DNA of 64,000 bases, from assembly GCF_014652515.1 (NCBI RefSeq), contig NZ_BMYY01000003.1, positions 248,001 to 312,000 on the forward strand, written 5' to 3'. This document shows, piece by piece, positions 49,645 through 58,849 of the stretch. A program made the translations under genes and the position numbers. How positions within the stretch are numbered: position 1 is the stretch's first letter; every line of letters starts with the position of its first letter. Under the pieces are notes generated by a model that saw only the letters and a program-made list of their open reading frames with translations, was not told where the DNA came from and ran no database searches. Origin of the DNA: Bacterioplanes sanyensis. Lineage in GTDB: Bacteria; Pseudomonadota; Gammaproteobacteria; Pseudomonadales; Oceanobacteraceae.

Positions 49645-49759
49645 CACACAACAATGTCACCATGGGCCAGTCACGCTAGGCTGAGCATTAACACACAGTG
49701 ACGTCGATCACGCTCTCTTATTGACGCAGCAGCCGCTAAGACGGCACCTAGGAGATACC

Positions 49760-50680
49760 ATGCTGGATATCAATCATATTTTGGTGGTCATGGATAATGA
49801 GCACTTACAGCAACACGCCCTCGATCGGGCTCTTTGGTTGGCAAAGGCACTGCAAGCCGATCTCACTCTACTGACCGCCACTTACGAATCTTATTGTGAA
49901 GATGAGTCGTCAATTGATATTGAAACTCGCCAACGCATTCGCGAAGCCTTAATCAATAAATCCACTGCCTGGATCGAGAGCTTTATTGACGAGGACATCG
50001 AAGTGCAGGTTCGCACCGAAGTGCACTGGCAAAAACACCTGCACGATGCAGTGATTGACTCCATGCGCCACCAAGAATACGACTTGGTCATCAAGGGCAC
50101 TCAGCCACACTCCATTGTCGACCGTTTGTTTACTCATACCGACTGGAACCTACTGCGTCATTGCCCCGCACCTGTATTGCTGGTGAAAAATAGCCAGCCT
50201 TGGAAGCACAACCGCGTGCTCGCCTCCATTGACGCCACTTCCACCGACGACGGTCACGTCATTATTAATGACAATATTTTGTCCTACGCCGAGCATTTGG
50301 CCGATCATTTTGAAACCGACCTCCACCTTGCCAACGCTTACCCACTGGTGTCTGTCGCCTTTGCCATGGTGCCTGAAGTCACCGCACCGGATGACATTCA
50401 GCGCTACATTCTGGAGCAGCACCAAGAGGCGTGTGGTGATTGGGCGCGCAAATTCAACATCAATGACGACCATGTGCACATTGACGAAGGCGATGCCGAC
50501 GATGTGATTGCGCGTTTCGCCCATGAACTAGAAGCCGACTTGGTCGTGGTGGGCACCGTTGGCCGCGAAGGGTTGGCCGGTGTGTTACTGGGCAACACCG
50601 CCGAGCAATTGGTCGACAAGGTCAATTGCGATGTATTGGTGATTAAGCCAGACGATGGCGTCAAGCCAGACGCCGACTGA
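49760..50680 (+). CDS. Tandem-domain universal stress protein (UspE-like)
   Basis: 306 residues with two Usp domains in tandem: about 1-145 (HILVVMDNEHLQQHALDRALWLAKAL ... YDLVIKGTQPHSIVDRLF) and about 155-300 (HNRVLASIDATSTDD ... ADLVVVGTVGREGLAGVLLGNTAEQLVDKVNCDVLVIKP). The second has a complete G-2x-G-9x-G(S/T/N)-type ATP-binding motif. UspE-type proteins help E. coli survive oxidative stress and affect motility. The start at ATG 49760 follows AGGAGAT. It overlaps the next gene by 1 bp (TGATG). Confidence 0.9.
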   Translation: MLDINHILVVMDNEHLQQHALDRALWLAKALQADLTLLTATYESYCEDESSIDIETRQRIREALINKSTAWIESFIDEDIEVQVRTEVHWQKHLHDAVIDSMRHQEYDLVIKGTQPHSIVDRLFTHTDWNLLRHCPAPVLLVKNSQPWKHNRVLASIDATSTDDGHVIINDNILSYAEHLADHFETDLHLANAYPLVSVAFAMVPEVTAPDDIQRYILEQHQEACGDWARKFNINDDHVHIDEGDADDVIARFAHELEADLVVVGTVGREGLAGVLLGNTAEQLVDKVNCDVLVIKPDDGVKPDAD

Positions 50681-51132
50681 TGCGTAACCTAACCTTACTG
50701 GCTCACACGCCGTCGCCTAACCTGCAACGTCTGGCGACGGCAATACTCGATGCCGCCGGCGAGGCAGACATCCATGTCAGCCAGCTGGCCCCCTTGCAAG
50801 CCGGCCCAGAAGCCGCCTTAAACGCCGATGCAATCATAGTGTTAACGCCAGAAAACCTCGGCTACATGAGCGGCGCTCTAAAAGACTGGTTTGATCGCTG
50901 TTACTACGCCTGCTTAGATCACACCCAAGGCACACCCATCGCCGCCGTAGTGCGTGCAGGCCATGACGGTACTGGCACTTGCCGTGCTCTGGAAACCATG
51001 GCGACCGGATTACGATGGCGCTGGGTGCAAGCACCACTGGTGTTAAAAGGTAATTGGCAGGAAGGGTTCGTCACCCAAGCAAGTGAGCTGGGCCAAGCCA
51101 TGGGCTTGGCCCTAGAGCAAGGCATTATTTAA
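50680..51132 (+). CDS. Flavodoxin-like / NADPH-dependent FMN reductase family protein
   Basis: 150 residues with a flavodoxin-like fold. N-terminal phosphate-binding LLAHTPSPNLQRLATAI (about 6-22) and the flavin-ring loop TPENLGYMSGALKDWFDR (about 66-83) resemble the FMN_red/NAD(P)H-dependent oxidoreductase family. The reaction is unknown. Translationally coupled to the universal stress protein gene (TGATG), which suggests a stress role. Its last 8 bp overlap the end of the convergent prpE. Confidence 0.8.
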   Translation: MRNLTLLAHTPSPNLQRLATAILDAAGEADIHVSQLAPLQAGPEAALNADAIIVLTPENLGYMSGALKDWFDRCYYACLDHTQGTPIAAVVRAGHDGTGTCRALETMATGLRWRWVQAPLVLKGNWQEGFVTQASELGQAMGLALEQGII

Positions 51133-53008
51133 GCGGCCGCAGCACCTCTTCGATCTCTTGCAGGCAAGTCGGATCATCAATGGTGGAAGGCGGCTGATAT
51201 TCCTCACCGTTGGCAATGTTGCGCAATACCTTGCGCAAAATCTTGCCGGAACGCGTTTTCGGCAAACGCGACACCACCACGGCCTGTTTAAAGCTGGCCA
51301 CCGCACCAATGCTTTGCCGCACACGATCGACCAGCTGCTGGCGCAGCTCATCTTCTTCAATGTGAACGCCGTCTTTGAGCAGGATTAACCCTAACGGCTC
51401 TTCGCCTTTTAACTCACTGTGACGGCCAATCACGGCACATTCAGCCACAGCATCATGGCCGGCCACCACCTCTTCCATTTCACCGGTCGACAAGCGATGA
51501 CCGGCCACATTGATGATGTCGTCGGTGCGCCCAAGCACGAACAAATAGTTGTCTTCATCCAACATACCGCCGTCACCGCTGACGTAGTAACCCGGATACG
51601 TGTTGAGATAGCCATTTATAAAGCGCTCATGATTGCCCCAAATGGTGGGCAAGCAACCCGGAGGCAAGGGAAGGCGAAGAGCAATGCTGCCTTGCTCGCC
51701 CCGCGCTACTGGCAAACCCTGGGCATCCAATATTTGCACGTCAAAGCCGGGCGACGGCCGAGTGACGGAACCCGCTTTAGGCTGCGCCGGCTCCAAACCC
51801 ATATGATTGCCAGCAATGGCCCAGCCGGTCTCGGTTTGCCACCAATGATCGACAATCGGCTTTTGCAAATGCTGTTTGACCCAATCGTAAGTCGGCGGGT
51901 CAAGGCGCTCACCGGCCATAAAAACAGTCGCCAACGCAGATAAATCGTACTGTTTGGCCAGCAGGCAATCAGGGTCCTCTTTGCGAATCGCGCGAAAGGC
52001 CGTGGGAGCGGCAAAAATGCCCTTCACACCGTAATCCGCACATACGCGCCAGAAGGCGCCGGCATCCGGAGTCTTAACCGGCTTGCCTTCATACACCAAG
52101 GTGGTGCACCCGCGAATAAGCGGGGCATACACAATGTAGGAGTGGCCCACCACCCAGCCCACATCCGACGCCGCCCAAAACACATCGCCCGGATGCATGT
52201 CGTACACCGTCGCCATGCTGTAGTTCATTGCCACGGCATGACCGCCGTTATCACGCACCACGCCTTTGGGCTTGCCGGTAGTGCCCGAGGTGTAAAGCAC
52301 ATACAAAGGATCGGTTGCCATCACAGGAGTACAATCGGCGGGCTGTGATTGCTTGACCAAACGCTGCCAGTCTAAATCACGCTGAGGCAACAGCTCACAC
52401 TCACATTCAGGTCTTTGCAGGATCAAGCAGCGATTGGGCTTGTGCCGTGCCAGCTGTATGGCGTCATCTAAAATCGGCTTGTATGCGATGACTCGATCCA
52501 CCTCAATACCGCAAGACGCCGACAGCACCACTTTCGGCTCGGCATCATCAATGCGAATTGCTAACTCGTGCGCGGCAAAACCACCAAATACCACCGAATG
52601 CACCGCCCCTAAACGCGCACAGGCCAGCATCGCCATCACCGCCTCGGGAATCATCGGCATATAAATGACCACCCGATCGCCCTTGTCCACTCCCATATCG
52701 CGTAAGGCCCCAGCCAACACCGCAACCCGCTCGGTCAGCTCGCTGTAGCTAAAGCGCGCCGTTTGCTGCGTTACCGGCGAATCGTAAATCAGCGCCGTTT
52801 GCTCACCACGACCATTGAGCACGTGATGATCAAGGGCCAAATAGGCGGTATTAAGCTCGCCATCGACGAACCAGCGATCAATGCCATGTTCGTCTTTGGC
52901 GAGGATCTTGGTAGGCGGCTTAAACCAATGAATGGCATCGGCCTGCTGCTGCCAAAACAGCTCAGGGGTATCGATCGATGCCTGGTACTCACTCTGGTAT
53001 GTCATCAT
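51125..53008 (-). CDS. prpE: Propionyl-CoA synthetase PrpE
   Basis: Activates propionate to propionyl-CoA through an adenylate, feeding the methylcitrate cycle. 627 residues of the acyl/acetyl-CoA synthetase family: LYVLYTSGTTGKPKGVVRDNGGHAVAMNYSM (AMP-binding core), WWQTETGWAIAGN, and the C-terminal LPKTRSGKILRKVLRNIA with the catalytic, acetylatable lysine. VRDNGGH and the overall length match PrpE rather than Acs (about 650 residues). It is 40 kb from the prp operon and appears monocistronic. Two adjacent ATGs at 53008 and 53005 follow GGGAG. Confidence 0.92.
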   Translation of the reverse strand: MMTYQSEYQASIDTPELFWQQQADAIHWFKPPTKILAKDEHGIDRWFVDGELNTAYLALDHHVLNGRGEQTALIYDSPVTQQTARFSYSELTERVAVLAGALRDMGVDKGDRVVIYMPMIPEAVMAMLACARLGAVHSVVFGGFAAHELAIRIDDAEPKVVLSASCGIEVDRVIAYKPILDDAIQLARHKPNRCLILQRPECECELLPQRDLDWQRLVKQSQPADCTPVMATDPLYVLYTSGTTGKPKGVVRDNGGHAVAMNYSMATVYDMHPGDVFWAASDVGWVVGHSYIVYAPLIRGCTTLVYEGKPVKTPDAGAFWRVCADYGVKGIFAAPTAFRAIRKEDPDCLLAKQYDLSALATVFMAGERLDPPTYDWVKQHLQKPIVDHWWQTETGWAIAGNHMGLEPAQPKAGSVTRPSPGFDVQILDAQGLPVARGEQGSIALRLPLPPGCLPTIWGNHERFINGYLNTYPGYYVSGDGGMLDEDNYLFVLGRTDDIINVAGHRLSTGEMEEVVAGHDAVAECAVIGRHSELKGEEPLGLILLKDGVHIEEDELRQQLVDRVRQSIGAVASFKQAVVVSRLPKTRSGKILRKVLRNIANGEEYQPPSTIDDPTCLQEIEEVLRPLK

Positions 53009-53266
53009 TATTCTCCCAGCGAAATCAGCTACCGCTCAGCGGCCGGCGTAAGTACGCCAATAGCTCCACCATAGAGCAGCCGCTTTCGGCAGTTCTATTC
53101 GACCAAGGGTGATGCCACTATGGTCGCAAGGCAGCGATTATGGCTAGGGCGACTCATCGGCAAAAAAACCGCATAAACTGACCAATCAGAGGCAAAGATG
53201 ACGTTTTGTTAACTGTTCGACGGCTACTGACTACTTTCTTTCCTAGACTGCAACTAATCCCCTTAC

Positions 53267-54196
53267 ATGGACATCAATATGGCTACTCACAGCGCTCACA
53301 CCACCGTTGCCGAAGCACTCTACGACCCAGAGCTTACTGCCATCATTGAGCATGCGGTTGAGCGTCAATGGCTGTTTCCGGCAGCTTTACACATTGAGGG
53401 GCTTAGCAGCCAGAAGTCTGGCCAGCAGCGTTTTTATCGGGTGCAAACACAAGCCGGGGCGTTTTTTATCAAACGCCACCGTGCCAGCAACCTAGCGGTG
53501 TACCAAGCCGAAGCCCAAGCCCTAGAAACCATTCGCCGCAGCCAAACACTGGCCACCTGCGCCCCACTGGCCTGCGCCACATTGGGCGATCACAGCTATC
53601 TCATTCTGGAGTTCTTACCCATGGTCATGGGCGGCGATTGGCTGAGTGCGGGCCAGCAGCTGGCGCAAATGCATCGTCACACCGATGAGCAAGGCTACGG
53701 CTTTGACGTTACCACCTACTGTGGCTCTACCCCGCAAGACAATCGCTGGCAAAGCAGCTGGGCCGATTTTTTTATTGAGCAGCGCTTGCAGCCCTTACTG
53801 GCCACCCTAGCTCGTCAAGGCATTCATTTTGCCGAGCAAGACCTTGCACTTAGCCGCGCAGCGGAGCTGTTAAAAAACCATCAGCCTAAGCCAAGCCTAC
53901 TGCATGGCGATTTGTGGTCTGGCAACATAGGGTTCAACCCAGACAAAGACATGGCTTATGCCGTGGTATTCGACCCCTCCAGCTACTACGGCGATTTGGA
54001 AACCGACCTCGCCATGACCGAACTGTTTGGCCGCTTCCCGCAGCGCTTTTATGACGGCTACGCCTCGATGGCGGAGGTGGATGCCGGCTACGAGCAGCGC
54101 CGACCGCTGTACCAGCTGTATCACACTTTGAATCACAGCGTGCTGTTTGGCGGTGCCTACATAGAACACAGCCGTGAACTTATGACCTTGCTGTAA
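53267..54196 (+). CDS. Fructosamine kinase family protein
   Basis: 309 residues of the fructosamine-3-kinase/ketosamine-kinase family, which phosphorylates sugars attached to protein or free amines so that they detach (deglycation). The kinase-fold features are FFIKRH (ATP-binding Lys, about 66-71), LILEFLPM hinge, LLHGDLWSGNIGF catalytic loop and VFDPSSYYGDLETDLAMTELFG metal-binding Asp. Bacterial members are poorly characterised. No good ribosome-binding site precedes ATG 53267; ATG 53279 is four codons in. Monocistronic. Confidence 0.88.
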   Translation: MDINMATHSAHTTVAEALYDPELTAIIEHAVERQWLFPAALHIEGLSSQKSGQQRFYRVQTQAGAFFIKRHRASNLAVYQAEAQALETIRRSQTLATCAPLACATLGDHSYLILEFLPMVMGGDWLSAGQQLAQMHRHTDEQGYGFDVTTYCGSTPQDNRWQSSWADFFIEQRLQPLLATLARQGIHFAEQDLALSRAAELLKNHQPKPSLLHGDLWSGNIGFNPDKDMAYAVVFDPSSYYGDLETDLAMTELFGRFPQRFYDGYASMAEVDAGYEQRRPLYQLYHTLNHSVLFGGAYIEHSRELMTLL

Positions 54197-54246
54197 CCTA
54201 AACCGCAGGCACTCGCTTTCTTATGCGAGAAAACCAACTCCGCAAT

Positions 54247-54260
54247 AGATAACGGTATAA
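54247..54260. repeat. Dispersed 14-mer, copy 3
   Basis: AGATAACGGTATAA, identical to 26278-26291 and 26324-26337, in the gap after the fructosamine kinase gene. All three copies are in intergenic DNA, in the same orientation. Confidence 0.8.
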
Positions 54261-54275
54261 AACCTTGGTGCAAAG

Positions 54276-54296
54276 AAAGCGGCGCTCGGCCGCTTT
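54276..54296. terminator. Hairpin between convergent fructosamine kinase gene and pdxH
   Basis: Perfect 8-bp stem AAAGCGGC / GCCGCTTT with a 5-nt loop in the 162-bp gap between the two gene ends. No extended T-tract, so its strength as a terminator is uncertain. Confidence 0.45.
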
Positions 54297-54358
54297 GGGG
54301 AACCTCTACAAACTCGAAGGCGAGCTTCTTGCAGGCAAAGGCTCACCTTGCTTCTTTG

Positions 54359-54997
54359 CTATGGGTTTAAACGCTGCTTAACCCACTGCTCGCCGTTTTG
54401 AACGTACTCCAACCGATCATGTAAGCGATGCGCACCGCCTTGCCAGAACTCCATGCGCTGTGGACGCACGCGATAACCGCCCCAGTAATCCGGCAGCGGC
54501 ACTTGTTGGCCTTCAAAGCGCTCCCGCACCGCCTCAAACGATTGCTCCAGTGCTGCGCGGTCGGCAATCGGTCGGCTTTGCTGCGACGCCCAAGCACCCA
54601 GTTGGCTGTCGCGTGGGCGCGAGTGAAAATACTGCTCCGAGTCACTGCGCGGCAGTTTTTCAACCCGCCCTTGTATTTGCACCTGACGCTCTTTTTCCAG
54701 CCAGAAAAAATGCAAGCACGCCAAACCATCATCGCCCAGGTGCTGACCTTTATGGCTGTCGTAGTTAGTAAAAAAGACGAAGCCTTGTGGGTCATAGGCT
54801 TTTAACAACAACACTCGCTGCCAGGGCTGCCCCTGAGCATCTACGGTCGCCACCGTCATAATGTTCGGCTCCAGCGGATCACTGGCGCGATAATCTTCGA
54901 ACCAAGCATGAAATTGCGTCAGCGGGTCCGCCGCCGCCGTAGCTTCGTCCAAACGGCCTTGGGTGTACTCACGGCGCACATCCCATAAATCGACCAT
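54359..54997 (-). CDS. pdxH: Pyridoxamine 5'-phosphate oxidase PdxH
   Basis: FMN enzyme that makes pyridoxal 5'-phosphate. 212 residues with PWQRVLLLKAYDPQGFVFFTNYDSHKGQHL, the FMN-binding core, EKERQVQIQGRVEKLP, and a C-terminal PDYWGGYRVRPQRMEFWQGGAHRLHDRL, the family signature. Complete and of normal length. Several PLP enzymes of the window (TrpB, MetZ) depend on its product. Confidence 0.97.
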   Translation of the reverse strand: MVDLWDVRREYTQGRLDEATAAADPLTQFHAWFEDYRASDPLEPNIMTVATVDAQGQPWQRVLLLKAYDPQGFVFFTNYDSHKGQHLGDDGLACLHFFWLEKERQVQIQGRVEKLPRSDSEQYFHSRPRDSQLGAWASQQSRPIADRAALEQSFEAVRERFEGQQVPLPDYWGGYRVRPQRMEFWQGGAHRLHDRLEYVQNGEQWVKQRLNP

Positions 54998-55063
54998 AAC
55001 CTTCTCCTCTCAATGATATTGGCAATAGAGTAACAACCTGCATTGCGCGCCCGCTGATGCAAA

Positions 55064-56029
55064 TCAGGAAGCGTGACGCACAACCAGCTCAACCGCCGCC
55101 GCAACAGCAAACGCCAACGTCAGTGCCGCCGTCTGCGCCAACTGCGTATTTAGACTGACACCGCGGCGCACAGCAATCAGGTAACTGAGCCTCACCGCCT
55201 GAGCCACCACCCACACCCACAGCCCAGTCGATAACAGCCTCTGCGCCAGGGTTAAATCGCCATCCGGCAGTGTCCACTCCACCACCAGCCACTGCAGCGC
55301 CACTGGCACCAGCAGCAACCAGCGATACAAGCCCTCAGCCCGCAGTTCACCCAGCCGAACCGCCAGCGTATGCTTTCCAGCGGCCGCGTCTGAAGTTAAA
55401 TCGCGAACATTATTGACCAGCATAATGGCAGCCGTCAGCAGTCCCATTTGCGTTGCCGCTACCCAGACAACGGCGGGCAGCTGCCCTTGCTGCAGATGAT
55501 AACCACCGGCCACCGCCACCAAGCCAAAAAAGACAAACACTGTTGCCTCACCCAAAGCGTGAGATGCCAGCGGCCAAGGCCCTGCACTGTAAGCCAGCAG
55601 TGCCAACAAACTGGCCACACCCAAACCCAAATACAGCCAGCCGCCGTACCACACCAAATAGCTGCCGCACACCAGCGCCAGCGCCAGCACCACCACCAAC
55701 CCCAGCTTGAGCTGCCAGGGCTTGAGCCAGCCCTGCGCCACCACACGCTTGGGGCCTAGGCGGCCAGCGCCATCGACCCCCGCCTGATAATCGAACACAT
55801 CGTTAGCGAAGTTCACCGCCACTTGCAGCAGCACGGCACACAGCAGAATCATCCCCGCCAATGGCCAGTCAAACCAGCCTTGCCCAGCATGAGCATGCGC
55901 CCAGGCCAACGTCTGACCCAACAACACCGGCGCCAACGCCGCCGGCAGGGTTTTGGGTCGCATGGCGCGCCACCAGACCTTCCACCCCTGTGGCGGTCTT
56001 GATGTTTCTGTGCCATTTGCCTGGCTCAC
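55064..56029 (-). CDS. menA: MenA-like prenyltransferase (UbiA superfamily)
   Basis: 321-residue polytopic membrane protein with about eight or nine spans. Motifs fit MenA, 1,4-dihydroxy-2-naphthoate polyprenyltransferase of menaquinone synthesis: RPKTLPAALAPVLLG near the N-terminus, the first Asp-rich motif NFANDVFDYQAGVDGAGRLGPKR, and NNVRDLTSDAAAGKHTLAVRLG as the second. The start is GTG at 56029, preceded by AGGAG. No other men genes are in the window, so whether the cell makes menaquinone is unresolved; a different aromatic substrate is possible. Confidence 0.82.
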   Translation of the reverse strand: MSQANGTETSRPPQGWKVWWRAMRPKTLPAALAPVLLGQTLAWAHAHAGQGWFDWPLAGMILLCAVLLQVAVNFANDVFDYQAGVDGAGRLGPKRVVAQGWLKPWQLKLGLVVVLALALVCGSYLVWYGGWLYLGLGVASLLALLAYSAGPWPLASHALGEATVFVFFGLVAVAGGYHLQQGQLPAVVWVAATQMGLLTAAIMLVNNVRDLTSDAAAGKHTLAVRLGELRAEGLYRWLLLVPVALQWLVVEWTLPDGDLTLAQRLLSTGLWVWVVAQAVRLSYLIAVRRGVSLNTQLAQTAALTLAFAVAAAVELVVRHAS

Positions 56030-56085
56030 TCTGGCTGTCTCCTTTGCTAAGATAGCGCCCTCCGATTTTTGCTAAAGGCGCATTC

Positions 56086-56550
56086 ATGTCTGTACGAAAT
56101 TACCCCACTGCCACACTGAGTCGGCGCTTGGCCGCCATGCTGTATGACAGTCTGGTATTGATTTCACTGTATATTATGGCGGGCTTTATCGTCGTCGCAT
56201 TGTTAAAACTGATTAACGATGGCGAGTTCCCCGGCGCTCTGCCTTGGTCAATTTCAGTGTCGATCTTTTTCTGCGTTGCTTTTCTTTACTACACCCATTC
56301 CTGGCTGCGCGGCGGCCAAACCATCGGCATGAAAGCGTGGCGCATCGCCTTGGTAAACAACAATGAAAAACACGGCCAAGTGCTGCCACTGCAATTAAGC
56401 CAATGCATGCTGCGCTGCGGTTGTGGTTTTTTCTCATTGCTGGCCGGCGGGCTTGGCTTTTGGTGGATGCTGTTCGATCGCCAACAGCGCACTTGGCACG
56501 ACATGGCGTCCGTTACTCGGATCATTCATCGCCCCGTCGGCATGGACTAA
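56086..56550 (+). CDS. RDD family membrane protein
   Basis: 154 residues with the RDD signature: SRRLAAMLYDSLVL at about 10-23 (Arg and Asp residues), three or so hydrophobic segments, GQTIGMKAWRIALV, and RQQRTWHDMASVTRIIH at the C-terminus. RDD proteins are small inner-membrane proteins, some linked to Na+/H+ exchange; function here unknown. Divergent from the MenA-like gene, 56 bp between starts. Confidence 0.87.
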   Translation: MSVRNYPTATLSRRLAAMLYDSLVLISLYIMAGFIVVALLKLINDGEFPGALPWSISVSIFFCVAFLYYTHSWLRGGQTIGMKAWRIALVNNNEKHGQVLPLQLSQCMLRCGCGFFSLLAGGLGFWWMLFDRQQRTWHDMASVTRIIHRPVGMD

Positions 56551-56633
56551 TAAACCTTTCACGCCAGCGCTGCGCGCAAGGAGGCAGGCCTTCTTGCGCA
56601 AGGTCACGCACAGTGCGCCTGAAACCACCAGCC

Positions 56634-57701
56634 CTAAGACGCCCGTCGCAATAACAACACGGCCGCCAGCGAACATAAGATAATGGGCACCACACTGGCC
56701 CACAGCGGTGCAAAACCGAACACAATACTGGCGGGCGCCAGCAGCTCTTCGGCGTACTTGTACACCAGCCCGACCAAGATGCCGGTAAAAATGCGATACC
56801 CCGGCGTAACCGAACGCAATGGCCCAAAAATAAAAGAAACGCCCAGCAACACCAGCGCCAGCGTACTCAGAGGCTGCGTTACTTTGCGCCAGAACGACAA
56901 CAAATAATTATCGGCATTCAGCCCCTGTTGCTCGACGTAGCGGGTGTAGCGATAGAGGTTGGAAATCGACATGTCGCGCGGCTCGACCATCACCACACTC
57001 AAACTCTGCGGCGTCAGGCCAGTTTCCCAACGCAAACTGTCGTGCTGGCGGCGTTCTACTTGTGACTCACTCAGCAGCACATCCGTCACCTGCTCCATTT
57101 GCCAATACTGACGCTGGTAAATCGCCCGCGAGGCCGTGCGCACCTGCTGCAAATGCCCTTGCTCATCGAATCGGTACAGCGTCAGACCATGCAACACGCC
57201 ATTGGGCTCGACGGCGGTAAAGCGCATAAAGGTGTCGCCCTCGCGATGCCAAAAGCCCTTGCCACTGTTCGACAGCGTGTCACCTTTGCCTTGCGCCACG
57301 GCTTTTTGCGATTGCGCCATGCGCTCTAAGGTGGGAATGGCATACTCTGCCGTTGCCATGCTGATCAACATCAGCACCAACACGGGCTTCATGACCGCCA
57401 CACTGATGCGACGAATCGACATACCGGCGGCGCGCATCACCGTTAGTTCACTGCTGGCGGCCATGCTGCCAAGGCCAGCCAGACAACCAATCAAACACGC
57501 CAACGGCATGTACTCATAAGCACGACGCGGCAGGCGCATAAAAATAAACTGCAACGCTTCGAGCAGCTGGTAATCACCTTTGAGCCGCTTGAGTTCATCC
57601 ACTAACGCAAATACGGCGTCCAGGCCAATAATCACCAGCACCACCACCAAGGTGGCGTTTAGTACATGGCGGGCAACGTAGCGATCCAGATGCGACATCA
57701 T
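56634..57701 (-). CDS. lptG: LPS export permease LptG
   Basis: One of two permeases of the LptBFG ABC transporter that extracts lipopolysaccharide from the inner membrane. 355 residues: an N-terminal group of spans (LNATLVVVLVIIGLDAVFALVDEL), a periplasmic beta-jellyroll region in the middle and C-terminal spans. YEYMPLACLIGCLAGLGSMAASSELTVMRAAGMS is the family motif. It overlaps lptF by 4 bp (ATGA). Confidence 0.95.
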   Translation of the reverse strand: MMSHLDRYVARHVLNATLVVVLVIIGLDAVFALVDELKRLKGDYQLLEALQFIFMRLPRRAYEYMPLACLIGCLAGLGSMAASSELTVMRAAGMSIRRISVAVMKPVLVLMLISMATAEYAIPTLERMAQSQKAVAQGKGDTLSNSGKGFWHREGDTFMRFTAVEPNGVLHGLTLYRFDEQGHLQQVRTASRAIYQRQYWQMEQVTDVLLSESQVERRQHDSLRWETGLTPQSLSVVMVEPRDMSISNLYRYTRYVEQQGLNADNYLLSFWRKVTQPLSTLALVLLGVSFIFGPLRSVTPGYRIFTGILVGLVYKYAEELLAPASIVFGFAPLWASVVPIILCSLAAVLLLRRAS

Positions 57702-58804
57702 AACTGGCGCACCTTATGCCGACGCTGCAGCTCCGGCCACCACCAAAGCGCCGCCGCAATCAAGCCGTACACCGCGTGCAGCGACCACAAGCCAACGCTG
57801 GGGTCGAGACGCCCTTTTTCGATCATGCCGGTCATGGCAATCATCAACGAGATATACACCATGAATAAAATAATGGCGGGAAACAGGCGCGCAAAGCGGC
57901 CCTGACGTGGATTCACCCGTGCCAATGGCAACGCAATCAAGGTCACAATGGGCACCATAATGATCAGCGACAAACGCCACTGCAGTTGTGCCTGCGATTT
58001 TAAATTAGGGTCGCCAAACAAAGCCGGGGTGGGAATCGCCTCTTGGCGCAGCTTACGCCGCTCATCCGGCTCATCCGCAATTTTGACGCCATAGCGCTCG
58101 AATTCGAGAGTTTGCAGACTCAGCGCTTCGCCGCTTAAATCGTAGCGCCGCCCTTGATGCAGCTCTAAATAGCGTGAACCAGTGTCATCGCTGACATACT
58201 GAGTACCGCGTCCCGCCACCAATAAGGTGTCGCCATCGGCAATAAACACCTGACGCATTTCGGTTTTATCCTCTGACAGCGACTCTGCGTAAGTGACGCG
58301 CGAGCCGCTCTTCATGCTTTGAAAGCGGCCGGGAATTAACAGCTCAAATTCCGTTAGCTGCGCCTGTTTTTGATACAGACTTTCCATTTTTTGTGCGCCC
58401 CAAGGGCTTAAAAACAGCGACAGCGACGCCACCACCGCCATCATGGTGCCCGCCGGCACCAGGGTATAAGCCAATAATCGTCGATGCGAAACACCGGTGG
58501 CCGTCAGCACCGTCATTTCACTGTCGGCGTACAAACGCCCATAGGCCAGCAAAATGGCAATAAACAACGCCAGCGGCAGCACCATTTCGAGAAATGACGG
58601 CAACCGCAACAGCAAGGTAAAAAACACGATTTCCAGCGACACCTGACCCGCCGCTGCCTCCGCCAGTTGGCGAATCAAACGCCCACTCATCAGAATCAGT
58701 AGCAGAACTAGAGTCACCGCAAAAATGGAGCCGGTCAGCTCCCGGACGAGATAACGAAAAAGAATCAAACAACCAGACCTTGTATTTCGATCATGTGACA
58801 GCAT
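57698..58804 (-). CDS. lptF: LPS export permease LptF
   Basis: Partner permease of LptG. Up to 368 residues: LILFRYLVRELTGSIFAVTLVLLLILMSGRLIRQL, LPLALFIAILLAYGRLYADSEMTVLTATGVSHRRLL, a periplasmic domain, and C-terminal spans. The start is uncertain. ATG 58804 has no ribosome-binding site and adds 12 residues; a TTG at 58768, preceded by AAGG, would begin LILFRYLVREL as most LptF proteins do. It is divergent from pepA, the conserved arrangement. Confidence 0.94.
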   Translation of the reverse strand: MLSHDRNTRSGCLILFRYLVRELTGSIFAVTLVLLLILMSGRLIRQLAEAAAGQVSLEIVFFTLLLRLPSFLEMVLPLALFIAILLAYGRLYADSEMTVLTATGVSHRRLLAYTLVPAGTMMAVVASLSLFLSPWGAQKMESLYQKQAQLTEFELLIPGRFQSMKSGSRVTYAESLSEDKTEMRQVFIADGDTLLVAGRGTQYVSDDTGSRYLELHQGRRYDLSGEALSLQTLEFERYGVKIADEPDERRKLRQEAIPTPALFGDPNLKSQAQLQWRLSLIIMVPIVTLIALPLARVNPRQGRFARLFPAIILFMVYISLMIAMTGMIEKGRLDPSVGLWSLHAVYGLIAAALWWWPELQRRHKVRQL

Positions 58805-58849
58805 ATATGCAAATGGAATAAGTCATTCACAACTGACTCAGGAGTTCTC

